Of a stretch of DNA of 64,000 nt, positions 1 to 12,599 are shown piece after piece. Every line of letters begins with the position of its first letter. Positions within the stretch are counted from its first letter, which is position 1. The DNA is taken from NCBI GenBank assembly GCA_034620365.1, contig JAQGEQ010000084.1:62001-126000 (forward strand), given 5' to 3'. The position numbers were made by a program, and so were the translations under genes. The notes under the pieces were generated by a model. The model worked only from the letters and a program-made list of their open reading frames with translations, was not told the DNA's origin and did no database searches. Source of the stretch: Pegea sp. RAD2-039 (taxonomy: Eukaryota > Chordata > Thaliacea > Salpida > Salpidae).

Positions 1-1182
1 CATGTTACAAAAGTAAAGTTAAAATTTTAGTGTTCAATTTTTTTTTATAATGTTACAACTATATAATTGTTTAAAAGATATAACTATGTAGTATTAACGG
101 TTTATCGAAATCTTATCGATATTCTATTTTTATTAATTTAGTTTTAAAAACTCTTCAAAAATAAATTAATTGTGCAGAATCTTTTTCAACTATGATAAAA
201 GAATTAATTTTGTTATACTATAAAATCATAATTTTATTTTTAAATTTTTTCAACTTAAAAACTGAATTTTCAAAGTATACACTTTTGATAAGAACCAAAT
301 TTGTCAACTTTGGCCTCATGCTTAATTATTTTTGGCAAAAGTAAATACAATAATGCCATCAAAGGTTTTGTGTAAATTTACTTTAGAGGTTTGTAGTCCC
401 ATTTTTTTACAAGATTGAGTACATTTTATTATTTTATTTCTTACTATTTGTATTTCACTTTCAAAACTATATTTGTAAAAATATAATTTTAATTTAAAAA
501 GTTCATAATTATTTATTTTTAATTTTTTACAAAACTATTATATTTGAATTAGTAATTTGAGATGTTAATTTACTTTTTATTAAGTAACTACAAAGTTATT
601 TCTTTTAATTGTCTTGCAAGACTTTATTTTTTTAATATTATTACTAATATCCTAACAACTTTATGTTTAATTTTTATTTATATTCAAAAATATAATTTTG
701 AGCAATCATTTTTATTATTTTAATTAAACTTAGTATAAAACATCTTTTTAATGAATTAATAATAACTTAATATTAAGGCTATCCAACTGAATTTACTTAA
801 AAACTTGGTTTAATTTTTTTGCTACCAAAAGTGTTAAGGTAATAAAAAAATTATTTTAAAAAAGTTTTCAGAATAAAAATGTAATAAACCTATTTTTGTG
901 TTTTTAGTGAAACTATTTTTAGATATGAAAAACTAACTAAAGATTTACTTACTTAAATTTGCATTTTTAGCTTAATTATTTTTACCTTAAAGACAGAAAT
1001 TAAGTTTAAAACGATTTTAGAGTTCATATTTTAAGTATTCAGTGCACAATTATTTAACAAATTAATTATTTTCATTCTAAAATATTTATTTTCTACATTA
1101 TTTAATTTTAATCAACAATTTTCAATAAATACATTTTTATACAGAATTTTGATCTTTTTTTCAGATAATCCTGAATGTTTAA
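1..1182. other. Upstream non-coding DNA
   Basis: AT-rich sequence with no convincing exon. A pyrimidine-rich splice-acceptor-like stretch ends in CAG at about 1164, some 20 nt before the TTC39-like start codon. This suggests a 5'UTR intron, or a trans-splice site, whose donor I cannot locate. Confidence 0.5.
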
Positions 1183-4100
1183 ATGTCAACACAAACTAAT
1201 TCTTTACCAGAAACCATGGAGTCATCAGATGAAGTGATTTGAAATTTTTATGTTTTAAAAAAAGCCTTAAAATTAAAACATATCACTTTTTAATTATTTG
1301 TATCTTTAATGATTATGAATTTTTTATATGAATATACTTTTCGGATTTCGGATTTTTATTTTTCAATATTAGTTTCATAATGTGATTAGATGTAATCTTA
1401 TTTATTTTCTATATAATTGGTTCAATTTCAGACATTTTCATATAAAAAGAAAAGTTATTCTTGGAAAAACAAAATAATATAAAATAATTTAATTTTTATT
1501 ACGAGTACTTTAATATAATTCAGGATGGTATTCATCAGCTAAATTTGTTGATTTATTATTGGCTGAAAATACTTTTTAGTACGAAGATGCCACAGGAAGC
1601 TTGGAGCAGCATTTAAAAGAAGTAACTCCTTTAGGAGAAGGATTAAATGATGTCAACAATGCCATTAACTTATTTTTCAACAACCAGTTTAAAGAAGCTA
1701 AAACTTTATGTAGATCAAAGTAAAATTATATTTTATTTATTTTTAGAAAATTGAATTTATAAATATAATTATTTAGATTATTTTTTGAAGTTACAGAATA
1801 TATATATTTTTTATACGTAAAATGATTCTGATATTTTAAAGGTTTTCTAACCTTATAATGTTATTTAACTAAATAATTATCAGTTTAAAGCTATTTCCTT
1901 ATTTTATTATAATAACAAGACATTAACTATTAATATATTTTTGAGTTTAATTACTTTATAGGTCAAAATCAAGTATGTATCATGCCTTAGGTGAGTCAAC
2001 CCTATTGTTTCTAGAAGCAATTATGACGTTTGAATCAGTAAGTGATAAACTTTTTTTAAATAACTTTACAAGAAAACTACAAATTGTTTAGTTCGTTTCA
2101 ATTTTCACAAAAAAAAAAAATATTTAAGTTTTGCTTCTTCAACAGGAAGACATTGAAAGAGCTTTGGATAGTATCAGATATGCTGTGAACCTCTGTAATG
2201 GGCAAGTCTTTATATTTACTTCAAAGTTTTTCATTGAACAATTTATTCTGAAAAATATTTTATTGAGTTAATATTTATGTTTGAATTCAAAATCGAATAT
2301 CTATTTTAATAATCAAAATCGATGTTCTGTTTTGCTTGTACAGCACCTACATGACAAATTTAATTTGTAATATCATCGTCATGTCATCTTGTGACTATTT
2401 AAACGCTTACGTTTTTATAAAACTTTAAATTTTTAGATTGCGTAAAAAACAAAATATTGTCGCGACCTTCGGAAGAGCGCTTGGAGTTAAGGATGCAGAC
2501 GTTTATTCTGGAGGTCAAATTAAGAAATTGTTACACAACTTTTTTTTTTTAGTTTTTTTTTAGCTTTCAATTTTTTTACTTACATAATCTTTTTTTCTTG
2601 AAATATAATTTAAAATTTTTAGAATATAATTGAACTGAGCCAGCATTTTAGTGGAAAGACTTTTGCTTTGTTTGTTCTTCTTATTTATTTAGGGAATTCA
2701 ATTCTATTTTCCAACTTTATTATTTATTTAAGTTATTCTTTTATTAGTTTTACAAAAATAAGTCTTTTAACAATAAAAACATCGAGTTCTTAAAGCTGTG
2801 ATAGAAATAGGGATTCATTTGTAACTTTTTAAATAAACATGTTGAAAACTCCACATTTAAATTCTTTTATTTACTTTTAATTATTAAAACTGTTTCTGTA
2901 AAGCTCACATCAGATACTTTTTTTAGATGAACTGCATGCTGAAGTGGTTTTTGCCGAGTTAAACCTTTTTTTTGCCTTTTTAACTTTTATCCAGGTGAAT
3001 ATATTAGTAGTTTTAAACTTTTAATAATTTGAACATCATTAAAAATTGATTTATTTCCAATTAGAATGAAAACTTTGTTAATGTAATAAAAGGCGGCCTC
3101 AAGATAAGATTAGGCTACAAAGCTTATAAAGATTGCCAAGGTTTACTGGAATATGAAAACGTGAAACAAAATGAGTATATCCAGCATTTTATTGGAGCTG
3201 TCAACCTCGGTTGTGGTGGTTTTAATATAGTGAGATATAAATTTGCAATTATCTGAGTTAGATCAAGCCAAATTTTTAGTTTTTGTGAAATGTGAAACTT
3301 TTTCTGGACAGAATCGATATTTACGACTTCTTTGAATATAATTTTATTTAATCAATCGATTTCTGCAAACTGTTTCAGTGATTTATATTTGAAAATAGAA
3401 ATAATAAAGATGTGTTGTCACTAAGCAAAGTTTTCCATTTAAAACACAATTTCAAGAATTTTTCAGTTAATCTAATAAAATAGATTTAATTTTCACACTC
3501 ATGTCAGATTTCTTTAACAATTATTTTTCTTATTTTAAAGGGAATGTCTTTATTACCACCTCGAATAATTTCTCTACTTAAATGGATTGGATTTGAAAGT
3601 GATAAAGATGAAGGTTTGAAGCAACTAACAGACTGCTATACAAATCTCAATTTGAGGAGCTCTTTAAGCTCTTTATTCATTCTATCTTATCATCTTTTTA
3701 TATCTCCCTTTGTGGGTTAGTTTTTTGCTTTATATTCCTTACAAAAGACCTAAAATATTTTCTGTAGGTTGTTTTGATACTGACATTGAACTTTCAAGAG
3801 AAATTATCAACAAAATGTTACAAAAATTTCCCAGTGGTGTTTACTTTCATTTTTTTGCTGGAAGGTTACAAGAGTTTGAGGGCAGATACGATAAAGTAAT
3901 ACCTCAAAACACCTCTTTTACTTTTAAGTTCTTCAATTTTTAGGCGATGGATCATTTAAATAAAGCATCCTCTCTTCAAAATGAATGGAAACAATTCTCA
4001 CATTTTTGTTATTGGGAATTGATGTGGTGTTGCTCCTATCAAATGAGATGGAAAGAAGCTTCAGATTATGCAACGATTCTTTGGTTCGTTCAAATTTCAA

Positions 4101-5756
4101 CTTCAAATCTTTTCATATTTCTATTTTTTCAGTGAAGAAAGTAATTGGTCGAAATGTTTGTATACTTACCTGAAAGCTATCTTCCTTTATGAGATGAGAC
4201 CTGAGAACAATGACCAAGTAGAAGCACTAATGAGGTGATACTGACAGTGGGAGGTCGACCACAAATTACTGACCGGTCAGTTTTTAGCTTGGTCCCACAA
4301 CTGAAGAAACGAATTGCTGGAAAAAGTTTACCAGTCGAAAAATTTGTGGTTCGAAAGGCCAGGAAGTATCTTGAACAGGGGAGAAGGCTGGTTGCTCCTG
4401 TACATGTTAGTTGATCAATATCATCAATTAAGTTGCTTGAAAATAGTTTTTTGAAAAAGTTTTTATTGACCCGAAGATCGGATGCAGCTACAAATTAATC
4501 GATTATTTTCGGATGAAGTTTTTTACTCCAACAAAATCTTTGTTTTATTTTTCAACATTTTTTAATGAGTTTTTTCAGAATTCTCTATTTTTTAGCAGAA
4601 ATATTTTATTTATAGGAAATTCTGAGTTTATGGAACCAATTATCGATGTTAAAAAATAACGAAGAATGTCGAAATCTGCATCTAAGCAAGATTGATGAAG
4701 AGTTCGATCTTTTAGAAGAAAAAAAATCTCTACTTGCCCCTGATCTTGATCACGGTCTTTTATATCTTCTTTTTTCTTCTTTTTAAACTTATTTTTCAGA
4801 CTTTTCTCTTCATCAACCAGAAAATTCTTTTTTTTATTATGATGATTTTTGCTTACTTCAATATCTGAAAGGAAATCTTCTAGAGAGTGGCAACCAGCTG
4901 GTTATGGCAGAAGTCTGTTATACTGACGTCAAAGAAAAGTAAAATCTATTTTTCCATACCTCAATTTTCCTTTAATTATTAATTACAAATATTTTTATAT
5001 AACAGCTTTTCAAAAATAACTTGTAGACTTAGTTAAGTTGTAATAAAGTATTTTCTATTTTAGATATAGTTGTCATGTTTATATATATAAACTGACTTTC
5101 ATTCTAAACTTGTCTACTGTTTTATGTAATAAATATTAGTATTAGATACATACATTTTAGATTAAGACTTTTTATTCACTTAGTTCACTTTCATGAATAA
5201 TTCAACTTCACTTAAACCTTTCAAATCAATAATTCACTTTTAATGTAAACCAATTTCAGCTGATGACGTTTTAGATAAATTCATTTCTTTATATTACAGG
5301 TACAAAGGGATCATTAAAGATCATTACCTGGCTCCAAGCGCCTTAGCAGACCTAGCTAGCATGTTAGTTCAACAAAATAGGTTTGAAGAAGCCAGAGGCT
5401 TGGCTAAATTTGCCAAGTTAGTTTTTCATCTAATATCTGTTTCAGTTATTTGTCATAAATTTTACAGAACTTAAAAAATAAAATGTAAAATAGTTAATTG
5501 TTTAATAACTGAAAGAATCTTAAAGATGATAGAATCATTTCAAATAGATAAACTGATCATAATAAACCACACAAAGACTATTTAAATTGAAAGTAGTCAA
5601 CCTTGTCATTGAACAAATTTGTAGAAGTTTCACTTTTATTCATCAAACTTTTTTCACTATAGAAAAACTTATGCTCATTATTCTATGGAATCTAGGATTC
5701 ACTTCCGTCTCCATGCCACCCTGACCAGGATCAAACAGATAACTGGTCAAGATTAA
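1183..5756 (+). CDS. TTC39-family tetratricopeptide repeat protein, 16 exons
   Basis: Exons: 1183-1233, 1580-1719, 1962-2037, 2146-2201, 2437-2513, 2927-2994, 3065-3229, 3541-3715, 3768-3895, 3944-4083, 4133-4234, 4288-4405, 4616-4754, 4800-4938, 5300-5416, 5663-5756. All junctions are in phase and give 594 aa, close to the family's usual size. Family hallmarks are visible in order: IKGGLKIRLGYKAYKDCQ, then FPSGVYFHFFAGRLQEFEG, then FSHFCYWELMWC, then LKKRIAGKSLPVEKFVVRKA, and a C-terminal SMESRIHFRLHATL. Members are cytoplasmic TPR proteins of the Iml2/TTC39 (DUF3808) family. Vertebrate TTC39B is linked to lipid and HDL metabolism, but which paralogue this matches is unclear. The start is the first ATG after an acceptor-like CAG. 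Intron 4 starts with GC (GCAAGT) instead of GT. A polyadenylation signal lies at 6029-6034. The first two exons are the least certain. Confidence 0.9.
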
Positions 5757-8700
5757 ATTTCATTTTGAAGAATATTTCTTCTTTAAATTCTTCAACCTTT
5801 CCACAAATTAAATCTTGATGCTGAGTAGAGAACTTTCTACAAGCTTTAGATAAAAACTCGATAAAGTTCGAACCTCAAATTGAAACCTTCTTCAGTTTTG
5901 CACAATTTATTTCAAACTAACTGAAGTCATTTTTATGTTTTGTTCCATTTTTTGGGGGGATTATTTTCATTTCTTATTTTCTTTATTCCACGCTAAACTA
6001 TTTATAACTAAAATGATTCTTTTGTTGTAATAAAAGTTTCAAATGCCTTTTACTATCTCATATCGTTGCAATTTCCTTTAGTGCTTAGTAAGATTAGCTA
6101 ACAACATCACAAATACGTTTCAGCTTGACAAACTTGTGAATTTTTTCTTGTTCTTGTATGCAAACATCAGTTTCTAACAAGTTGTTTTCATATGTTTATG
6201 TGTTGAATATTTATAAACTGTTGTAAACTAATTATTCAAGTATTTATTCTGCCTCTTAAAATATTTGGTCCTTTCATGGTTTGATACAAATGTGATCTTT
6301 TAGAATACAATATTGTTGAATTAAACTTTCAAGCATTTTGCTTGAAGATTGAAAATTAAAGAATTTTTAATCAGTAATCTAGCAGATGGTAAGTTCTCAG
6401 CAATATTTTGGTAGCAAATACTTGCTAATGTTTAGAGATAACTTTTCTAAATGCTTAAATAAGTTTTAGGAACTTTGTAAGTTGATTAACACAAAAAAAA
6501 ACAGAGATTATGATGAATCAAGTCACGAAGTTCATGAAGTTCATCTACTACTTACCACTGATTTTTTTAAGTTTTTAGAAAATTTTAAACTAATTTTGAA
6601 AAGTAACTTCTTAAAATATGATTTAGAATAACTGATCACTAAGAACTAAAATAATTTTTCTTACTAAATAAGAAATAAACTAAACAACTTTTTATATTTT
6701 GTTGGTTGTCTTAAATTTGGTAAAAAAATTCATTAAACCAATATTCCATCAATGAATTTATTATTCAACGAATATCTTCGGTCCTAGACTTTGGCATTAT
6801 CCTATCATCTGACTTTAAATGGCAAATCATGCTTTTAAAATCTTTGCAAAATCAACAACCTTGTCTTTTTTATTATAAAGACCTTTAATTCTAAGGTTCC
6901 ATACTTTTTTATCAATCTTTTCAAATTGTACGTACGTCCAATTCTTGAATACAATGTTAGTGCATGGATGCCATATCAAGTTTATGATATCAAAAAAAAT
7001 CGAATCTATTCAGACAACATTTACGAGATTGGTTTGCAGGAAACTTGATATTAAATATGATAGTTATAAACATCGTCTTGAATAGAAAAATAGAATTTTT
7101 GAAGTAAAAGAAATAATTTTATAACAGGAAAATTTGAGTAGGAAATGAATTTTGGTAATTCAATTTATAAAAAAACTGACGAAATCAGAATATTATTTGA
7201 GAATTTTATATAGATAGGGTGCAGAGGAAGTCCCAGATCATATAGAAACTTTAATGGAAAAAACAAAAGTTATCGGATAACCTTGACCCTTTATTGCGCT
7301 AAAGACTTCCTCAGGATTTCTACATTTTCATGAGCTGTAGTAAGCGCCTCTATTTACAAAATAAACCACAAACAAAAGTTCCTCACAAAAGGTCCACAAA
7401 AGGCCAAAAGTAGCCCTTGATGTGGTTCTTCGCCTTGACTTTTCTTGGAGTTAAATTATTCTGTCGAACAATTTTCATTAAGTTGAGCTTATTTGACGAA
7501 AAGAAGAAGATCTCTCAAAGATCGCTTAGATCATCTCTGAGGCAAGCTTTTGGCGACGGAAAATATCTTAAAATTTATTCATAGGTTGAAAAAAAATTGG
7601 CGTTGATGGTGGCAAAACCTTACATACAAGCACTTCAAGGTAGATACTTATAAATGATAAAGGAAAATCTGAAATATTAGTTTCTAGTATTTTTAGACTG
7701 ATAAAGCGTGCTTTTTTAAAAGTATAATAAAAAAATGTGCGATTTACAATATCAGTTTGAACTTCACTAACAGTTGAACAGTTCAGTTAAAAATAAGTTT
7801 TAAAGATCTGTAAAAAGCTTTCAGCTGTTTTTAAAGACAAGTCTTGGAATTGGCGGTCGAAGGTAGTTTAGGGTAAATACTTCCTTATCAGAGTACTTCC
7901 TTTTATCTTAAAGCTTATTCTCCATAAAGTAACCCTTAAATATCTCTTCTTATTAAGTTTGTGAATTTATATCTAAATATTTTTTTGATTTTGTCTCAAT
8001 TTCAATAGATATAATGCCTCTTAGGGTCAGGTACGGGTATGCTAGGTGTGCTCCAGAAAATCTTTTAAAGTCATTAAACGTTTTAAAATTTCTTTATTGA
8101 TTTTATCAAGCTGCTGAAGTGATTATTATACTGACAAAAATCAGAAAAATAAGTAAAAATCTGGTCATCTATATTGAATTTAGTTTAATTCTTTTATATA
8201 CACTTTATTTTGAATTCAGTACAATGTTTTTTTGAAAGTCTGATTTTTTTTACTCACAATTTTATAAAAGTGGATAGAGATCTTTAAATATTTGTTTAGT
8301 ATACTCTTCTATTACCTCGTCTTAATAACTTTAAAACTGTTTCTTTGAATCAATCTAATTTAGTTAATCAATGGTATAGTTTTATGTGCTGAAACTCTTT
8401 AAGACCAATGTCACTACTAAATTAAATACAAGCTAAATAGAGGCAAGATCTCACTAAAAACTCTTAAATTCAGAAATACTCTGAGACATTAATCAATTAA
8501 TCTTGGGAAAAATTTTATTGGATTCAGTATTTTTATGAAGTGCATATTTAAAATCTACAACTTTTATGCCAAATATAACATTTGTTAAAATTAGCTTAAC
8601 AATTTTATTTTTCGAAAAATATTTACTAACAAAGTCATAAAATGTTTTTTACTTTTATTTTCGACTTCAGTTTTTATGTTGTGTAAATTTATTATTAATA

Positions 8701-9926
8701 CTTCATTATTTATTTATTATTATTTCATTATCTATATTGCCTTTAACTAATTAAGAAATTACTTTCAAGCTACTTTTCATTTAACCAAATTTAAATAGTC
8801 GAAACATTTGATTATTATGAAATCCTAATTGAATCACTTTTACAACCTCTAAGCGTCTATACTAATTTCTTTTTCAATGATGAAATCTCTGGTGATTGTT
8901 TAAAATTGCACTTAACTGAATGACAAAAAGTTTTTTATTAGCTGCTGAATATTAACAGCCAAAGGCAAAAATAGTCAGTTAGAAATCTAACGTCTCAGAA
9001 AAATCTTTTTTACAAATTCAAACTTTATCCATTTATTTTTAACGGTTACTTCATCAAAAGTAAATAAAATTTTCTGAATACCAAAGATTTAGACAACTTA
9101 TAATCTATTTAATCTTCAGGAAAATTTAGTTTTTCTACATATCAGTTACTTGATCAAAAAAAGTTATTTATTTTAAAGAAATTTAACTTTGCTGCATTTC
9201 ATTAACTAATTAACTTGGTTTCTTTTCAACTAACAGCAGACAGAGGCTTTGGAGAAATTATGGTATGAGTAATTGGCTAAAAAAACTTTCAATTATGAAA
9301 ATATCTTCATATACGACCCTTAGTGTTGCCTGCACAGATTTTTGTCAAATTATTTGTGTGGTTTTAATTAAAATCATGAATCAAGGACATTGTATAAGAT
9401 TGAAAGAAAATCTTTGTCTCGTGTTTAGCTGCGTGAAAACCAATCAAAAGATAAAGGTTTTAAAGTATTGAAAAATGTCAGAACTTTTATCTGCTGAAGA
9501 TTTGGTGAAAAATAAAAAAAAATCGTTTAATCAAAACGAAAAAGAGTTTTTTTTAATCAATTTTTGCGACTTAAACAAATAAACAATTTCAGAATTTTAT
9601 CAGAAATTACATGAAGAACAAGATTATCATCTTAATCATCATGTGATAAGAATTTAAGTAACTAGCTCAGTTAGAAATAAACTGGAAGTCTTTTGTTAGA
9701 GAAAATTAAATTTATTTCAGAGAAATCTTCATCACTACCATGGCAACCGCGCCGCAGTAGCAACCTTATATAAGTGATGACGTCATGTTGGGATTTAGAA
9801 ATTAAACAAAATAAAATATCTGAGAATGGAGTTTGAACTTTGTGGCTGTCCACCACTTGATTCTGGATTTTTGATGTCACAAATTACAGATTATCAATTG
9901 GCTGTGGTCGGGGAGTTTGGACAGAT
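5757..9926. other. Intergenic region with repeat relics
   Basis: Holds the TTC39-like 3'UTR (poly-A signal at 6029) and a LINE relic near 6.9-7.1 kb. The 3'UTR of the DNAJB gene enters from the right, with a minus-strand AATAAA near 9712. Short open frames at 9265-9471 and 9671-9880 have no recognisable content. Around 9738-9785 there is a short GC-richer block with a GGCAAC half X-box, TATATAA and a perfect TGACGTCA palindrome. Confidence 0.5.
6870..7085 (+). mobile_element. Degenerate non-LTR retrotransposon fragment (LINE, copy 1)
   Basis: Plus-strand translation reads VRPILEYNVSAWMPYQVYDI, the C-terminal part of a LINE reverse-transcriptase ORF (compare the common RPILEYxxxxWxPY pattern), then breaks into stops. 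The DNA is clearly homologous to the longer minus-strand copy at 14226-14770, so both belong to one family. Heavily decayed and non-functional. Confidence 0.75.
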
Positions 9927-11686
9927 TCAGGGCAACGCTTCCTGCAGACCCTGTTTGCTTCGAGCGGTGAGGAAAGTTGGAAAATCGATTTCAAAGTTAA
10001 CGATGAGGTCACCGCGTCGATGTGGTTGCTTAGCAACTGGGAGACCTTCGCCCTGGATTCGTTTTTGTGTGCTGGGATTAACTATCTCGGTGATAGGGAG
10101 CGGGATCTGTCGGTTGGGGTCGAGAGTGGGAATTGTTGCCCGGAAACCCAACAGAGACTGAAAAATGATTAAAGATGAGGATCAGGAAGATAAAGATGAA
10201 GATTAAATTACCTCTTTGAGAGTTATACGATGAGTAAAGAGCAAGTTGCTCCCATCTCTTTTGAAGACCTTATGTGGGATGTCTTTGATGGTGAAGATGA
10301 TGTCGGCGGGGATGTTGTGACCGTTTTGATCACCTTCCTGAGCAAATGTGATCTTTGTTCCTTCCTGAAATGAAATCAAGCTTATCAAGATGAACACAAT
10401 CAAACTTTTGCAGCTACTTAAAAATACTTTTGTAATAATATCTAAAATTGATTAATATTTTCAATCATCTATTTGGAAAGAGACCAAAAAAGAATTTGAA
10501 GAGGTTAGAAGGTAGCGGATAGTTATAAGAATACCTGAAGCTCAACGCGACAATATTTAAGGTCCTTAAACATTTTGTTGAACCCGTTTTTGGTTAAGAT
10601 ATAATTAAACAACTCTAAGTGACATGGGTGATAGTAATCCAAACTCATCCAGCAACAAGCTGAAGACAATACATAAGATAACTTTAGTTTGGAAAACTTC
10701 AACTTCAAACTACTTATATAAGATTAGGTTTCTATTAACTAAAGATTATAATTGAAATGATAAAATGAAATTTAAAACTTTGATGTTCCCTTAAATCGCA
10801 AAACAAAATACTTAAAAATGAAAATACAAATTTCATGAAGCTTCAACAGATACAAATTTGATTTTAATCAAGATATCTAAGAAAGATGAGATGAAAAAAG
10901 CTGCTTCCTGAAGATTTTATAGAATTTTAATTTAATAACCTTCAAGCTATATTCAAACTGATGCAAATAAGCTCTAAGAGACTTTTATTTAAAAGTTGGT
11001 TTAATATACCTTCCACCCTTTCTTAATTTCAATTGTTAGTATTTTGTCTTGATTAGAAAATGTCCCAGAAGACGTCAACCTCTTTCTAGTGATTTTCATC
11101 TTCTTCACACAACCACTATTAATCTCTTCTAATGTGCACTAAAATAAAATAATATTAAAGAAATTCTAAAAATATATCAGACATAAATTAATCATAAGCT
11201 AATTTTAACCTTAAGATCTTGATTTATAGCTGGATCTTGCTTGTCTCTTTTCTGCCTCTTCATCATTGCGTCTGGTGATTGAAAATTGTTGCCATTGGAA
11301 AAATTAAAAGAGCGTGAAAAGCCCATGCCAGGAATCCCATCATGATCCATCATATCATCCATCATAAAACTAAATACATTAGGTCCACCAAAAAACTCCT
11401 TAAATGTCTCATGTGGGTTTGTGTTAAATGTAAATCCTCTACCACCAAAGCTAGATGATGAGCCCCCTTGTAATCCTTCCTCTCCATACGCATCATAAAC
11501 TTTCTTTTTTTCAGGATCTTTTAGTACTTCATAAGCTTCAGCAACTTGTTTAAATTTTTCAGCTGCTTCTGGAGCTTTATTTTTATCAGGATGATATTTC
11601 AGAGCTAGCTTTCGATATGCTTTCTTGATCTCATCTTCTGATGCAGATTTTTTTAATCCCAGAACTGAATAAAAGTCTTTTCCCAT
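9927..11686 (-). CDS. DNAJB-type Hsp40 co-chaperone
   Basis: Four exons read on the minus strand: 11686-11210, 11138-11010, 10364-10212, 10157-9927, giving 329 aa. Residues 1-70 are a J domain with the HPD motif at 32-34. A Gly/Phe-rich linker follows ([14 protein letters not shown]). The two C-terminal beta-sandwich domains contain [46 protein letters not shown] and KRDGSN. There is no zinc-finger region, so it is type II (class B), closest to DNAJB1/4/5. The J domain stimulates Hsp70 ATPase and the C-terminal domains bind client and the Hsp70 tail, in cytosol and nucleus. The protein ends at LQEALP, as in human DNAJB1. A strong acceptor near 11709 implies a 5'UTR intron reaching back to the heat-shock promoter at about 12.5 kb. 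Confidence 0.95.
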
Positions 11687-12526
11687 TATAAAGTTTAAAA
11701 ATTCAAAACTGTTAAAAAAAACTTGAAATAGATTAAAAAACTAAACTATAATCTAAAAATTCTGATATACAAACTAAAATTGATATCATAAAAATTATAC
11801 TAATCAAATAAGTAGTAATAGCTAATAATAAATATGGAGGCACTAAAATTCAGAAAATTAGGACTTTTATATTTTAGTTATAAAACAAACATTGAATAAT
11901 TAAAAACAAACTCATACATTACTTAATCATTACAAAAATATTTTTTTTTGAATCAAAATAACTTTTTTATGTAATTGTAAAATGTTAAAAACAATCAGTA
12001 TCAATAAAATTCAATATTTACATTGGATAGATAAGATGTACGTGACAAAGAACAAAAAATTATTATGAAGATTTTATAGATAAAATAAAAATAATTTTTA
12101 CAGATTTATAATTAACAAAAACTTCTTGAAATTACATGAAAAAAAAATGTAAATCAACTTATTAATAAGTTATTTCAATATTTTAAGGTATGCTTTTTAC
12201 TTAAAACTTTTGTATCATCAAAAATATAATAATGAAAGGAAATATGACAAAATAAAATAAAGAATTTGAAAATAATAACTAATTTCATTTCCAGTTATCA
12301 AACTTAAAAATAAATTTTCAACTAACGTAATTCGATCTAAAAATTAAAATCATTTTTACTATAAATCAGCAAAAAAAAAACATTATTTTAATCTAAAAGA
12401 ATTTCAACTTTATTTTACATAAATGAAACTTTAACAAGTCAGCTTTTTAGGCTATAAGATAAAACTTAGAATAATTCGAAGTTTCTAAGAGGCAAAAAAA
12501 TCTACTTTTAAATCCTTTAACAGAAG

Positions 12527-12582
12527 TTTATAACCTTTCTACTGATAGAAGGTTCTAGAAATCATGACGTCCAAAATGACGT
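12527..12582 (-). promoter_or_regulatory. Heat-shock element, TATA box and TGACGT sites of the DNAJB gene
   Basis: 12548-12560 reads GAAGGTTCTAGAA, a perfect three-unit nGAAnnTTCnnGAAn site for HSF. On the minus strand TATAAA follows at about 12527-12532, correctly placed for a start site near 12.5 kb. Two TGACGT sites (12565-12570, 12577-12582), matching CRE/ATF-type cores, lie just upstream. This fits a heat-inducible Hsp40 promoter. The assignment rests on motif match and position only. Confidence 0.65.
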
Positions 12583-12599
12583 ACGTTTATATATTCTTC

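Noticed and set aside
9826-10161. 111-codon plus-strand frame overlapping the DNAJB last exon
   Set aside because: The antisense strand encodes the complete, conserved C-terminal DNAJB exon. The plus frame has no start context or family match.
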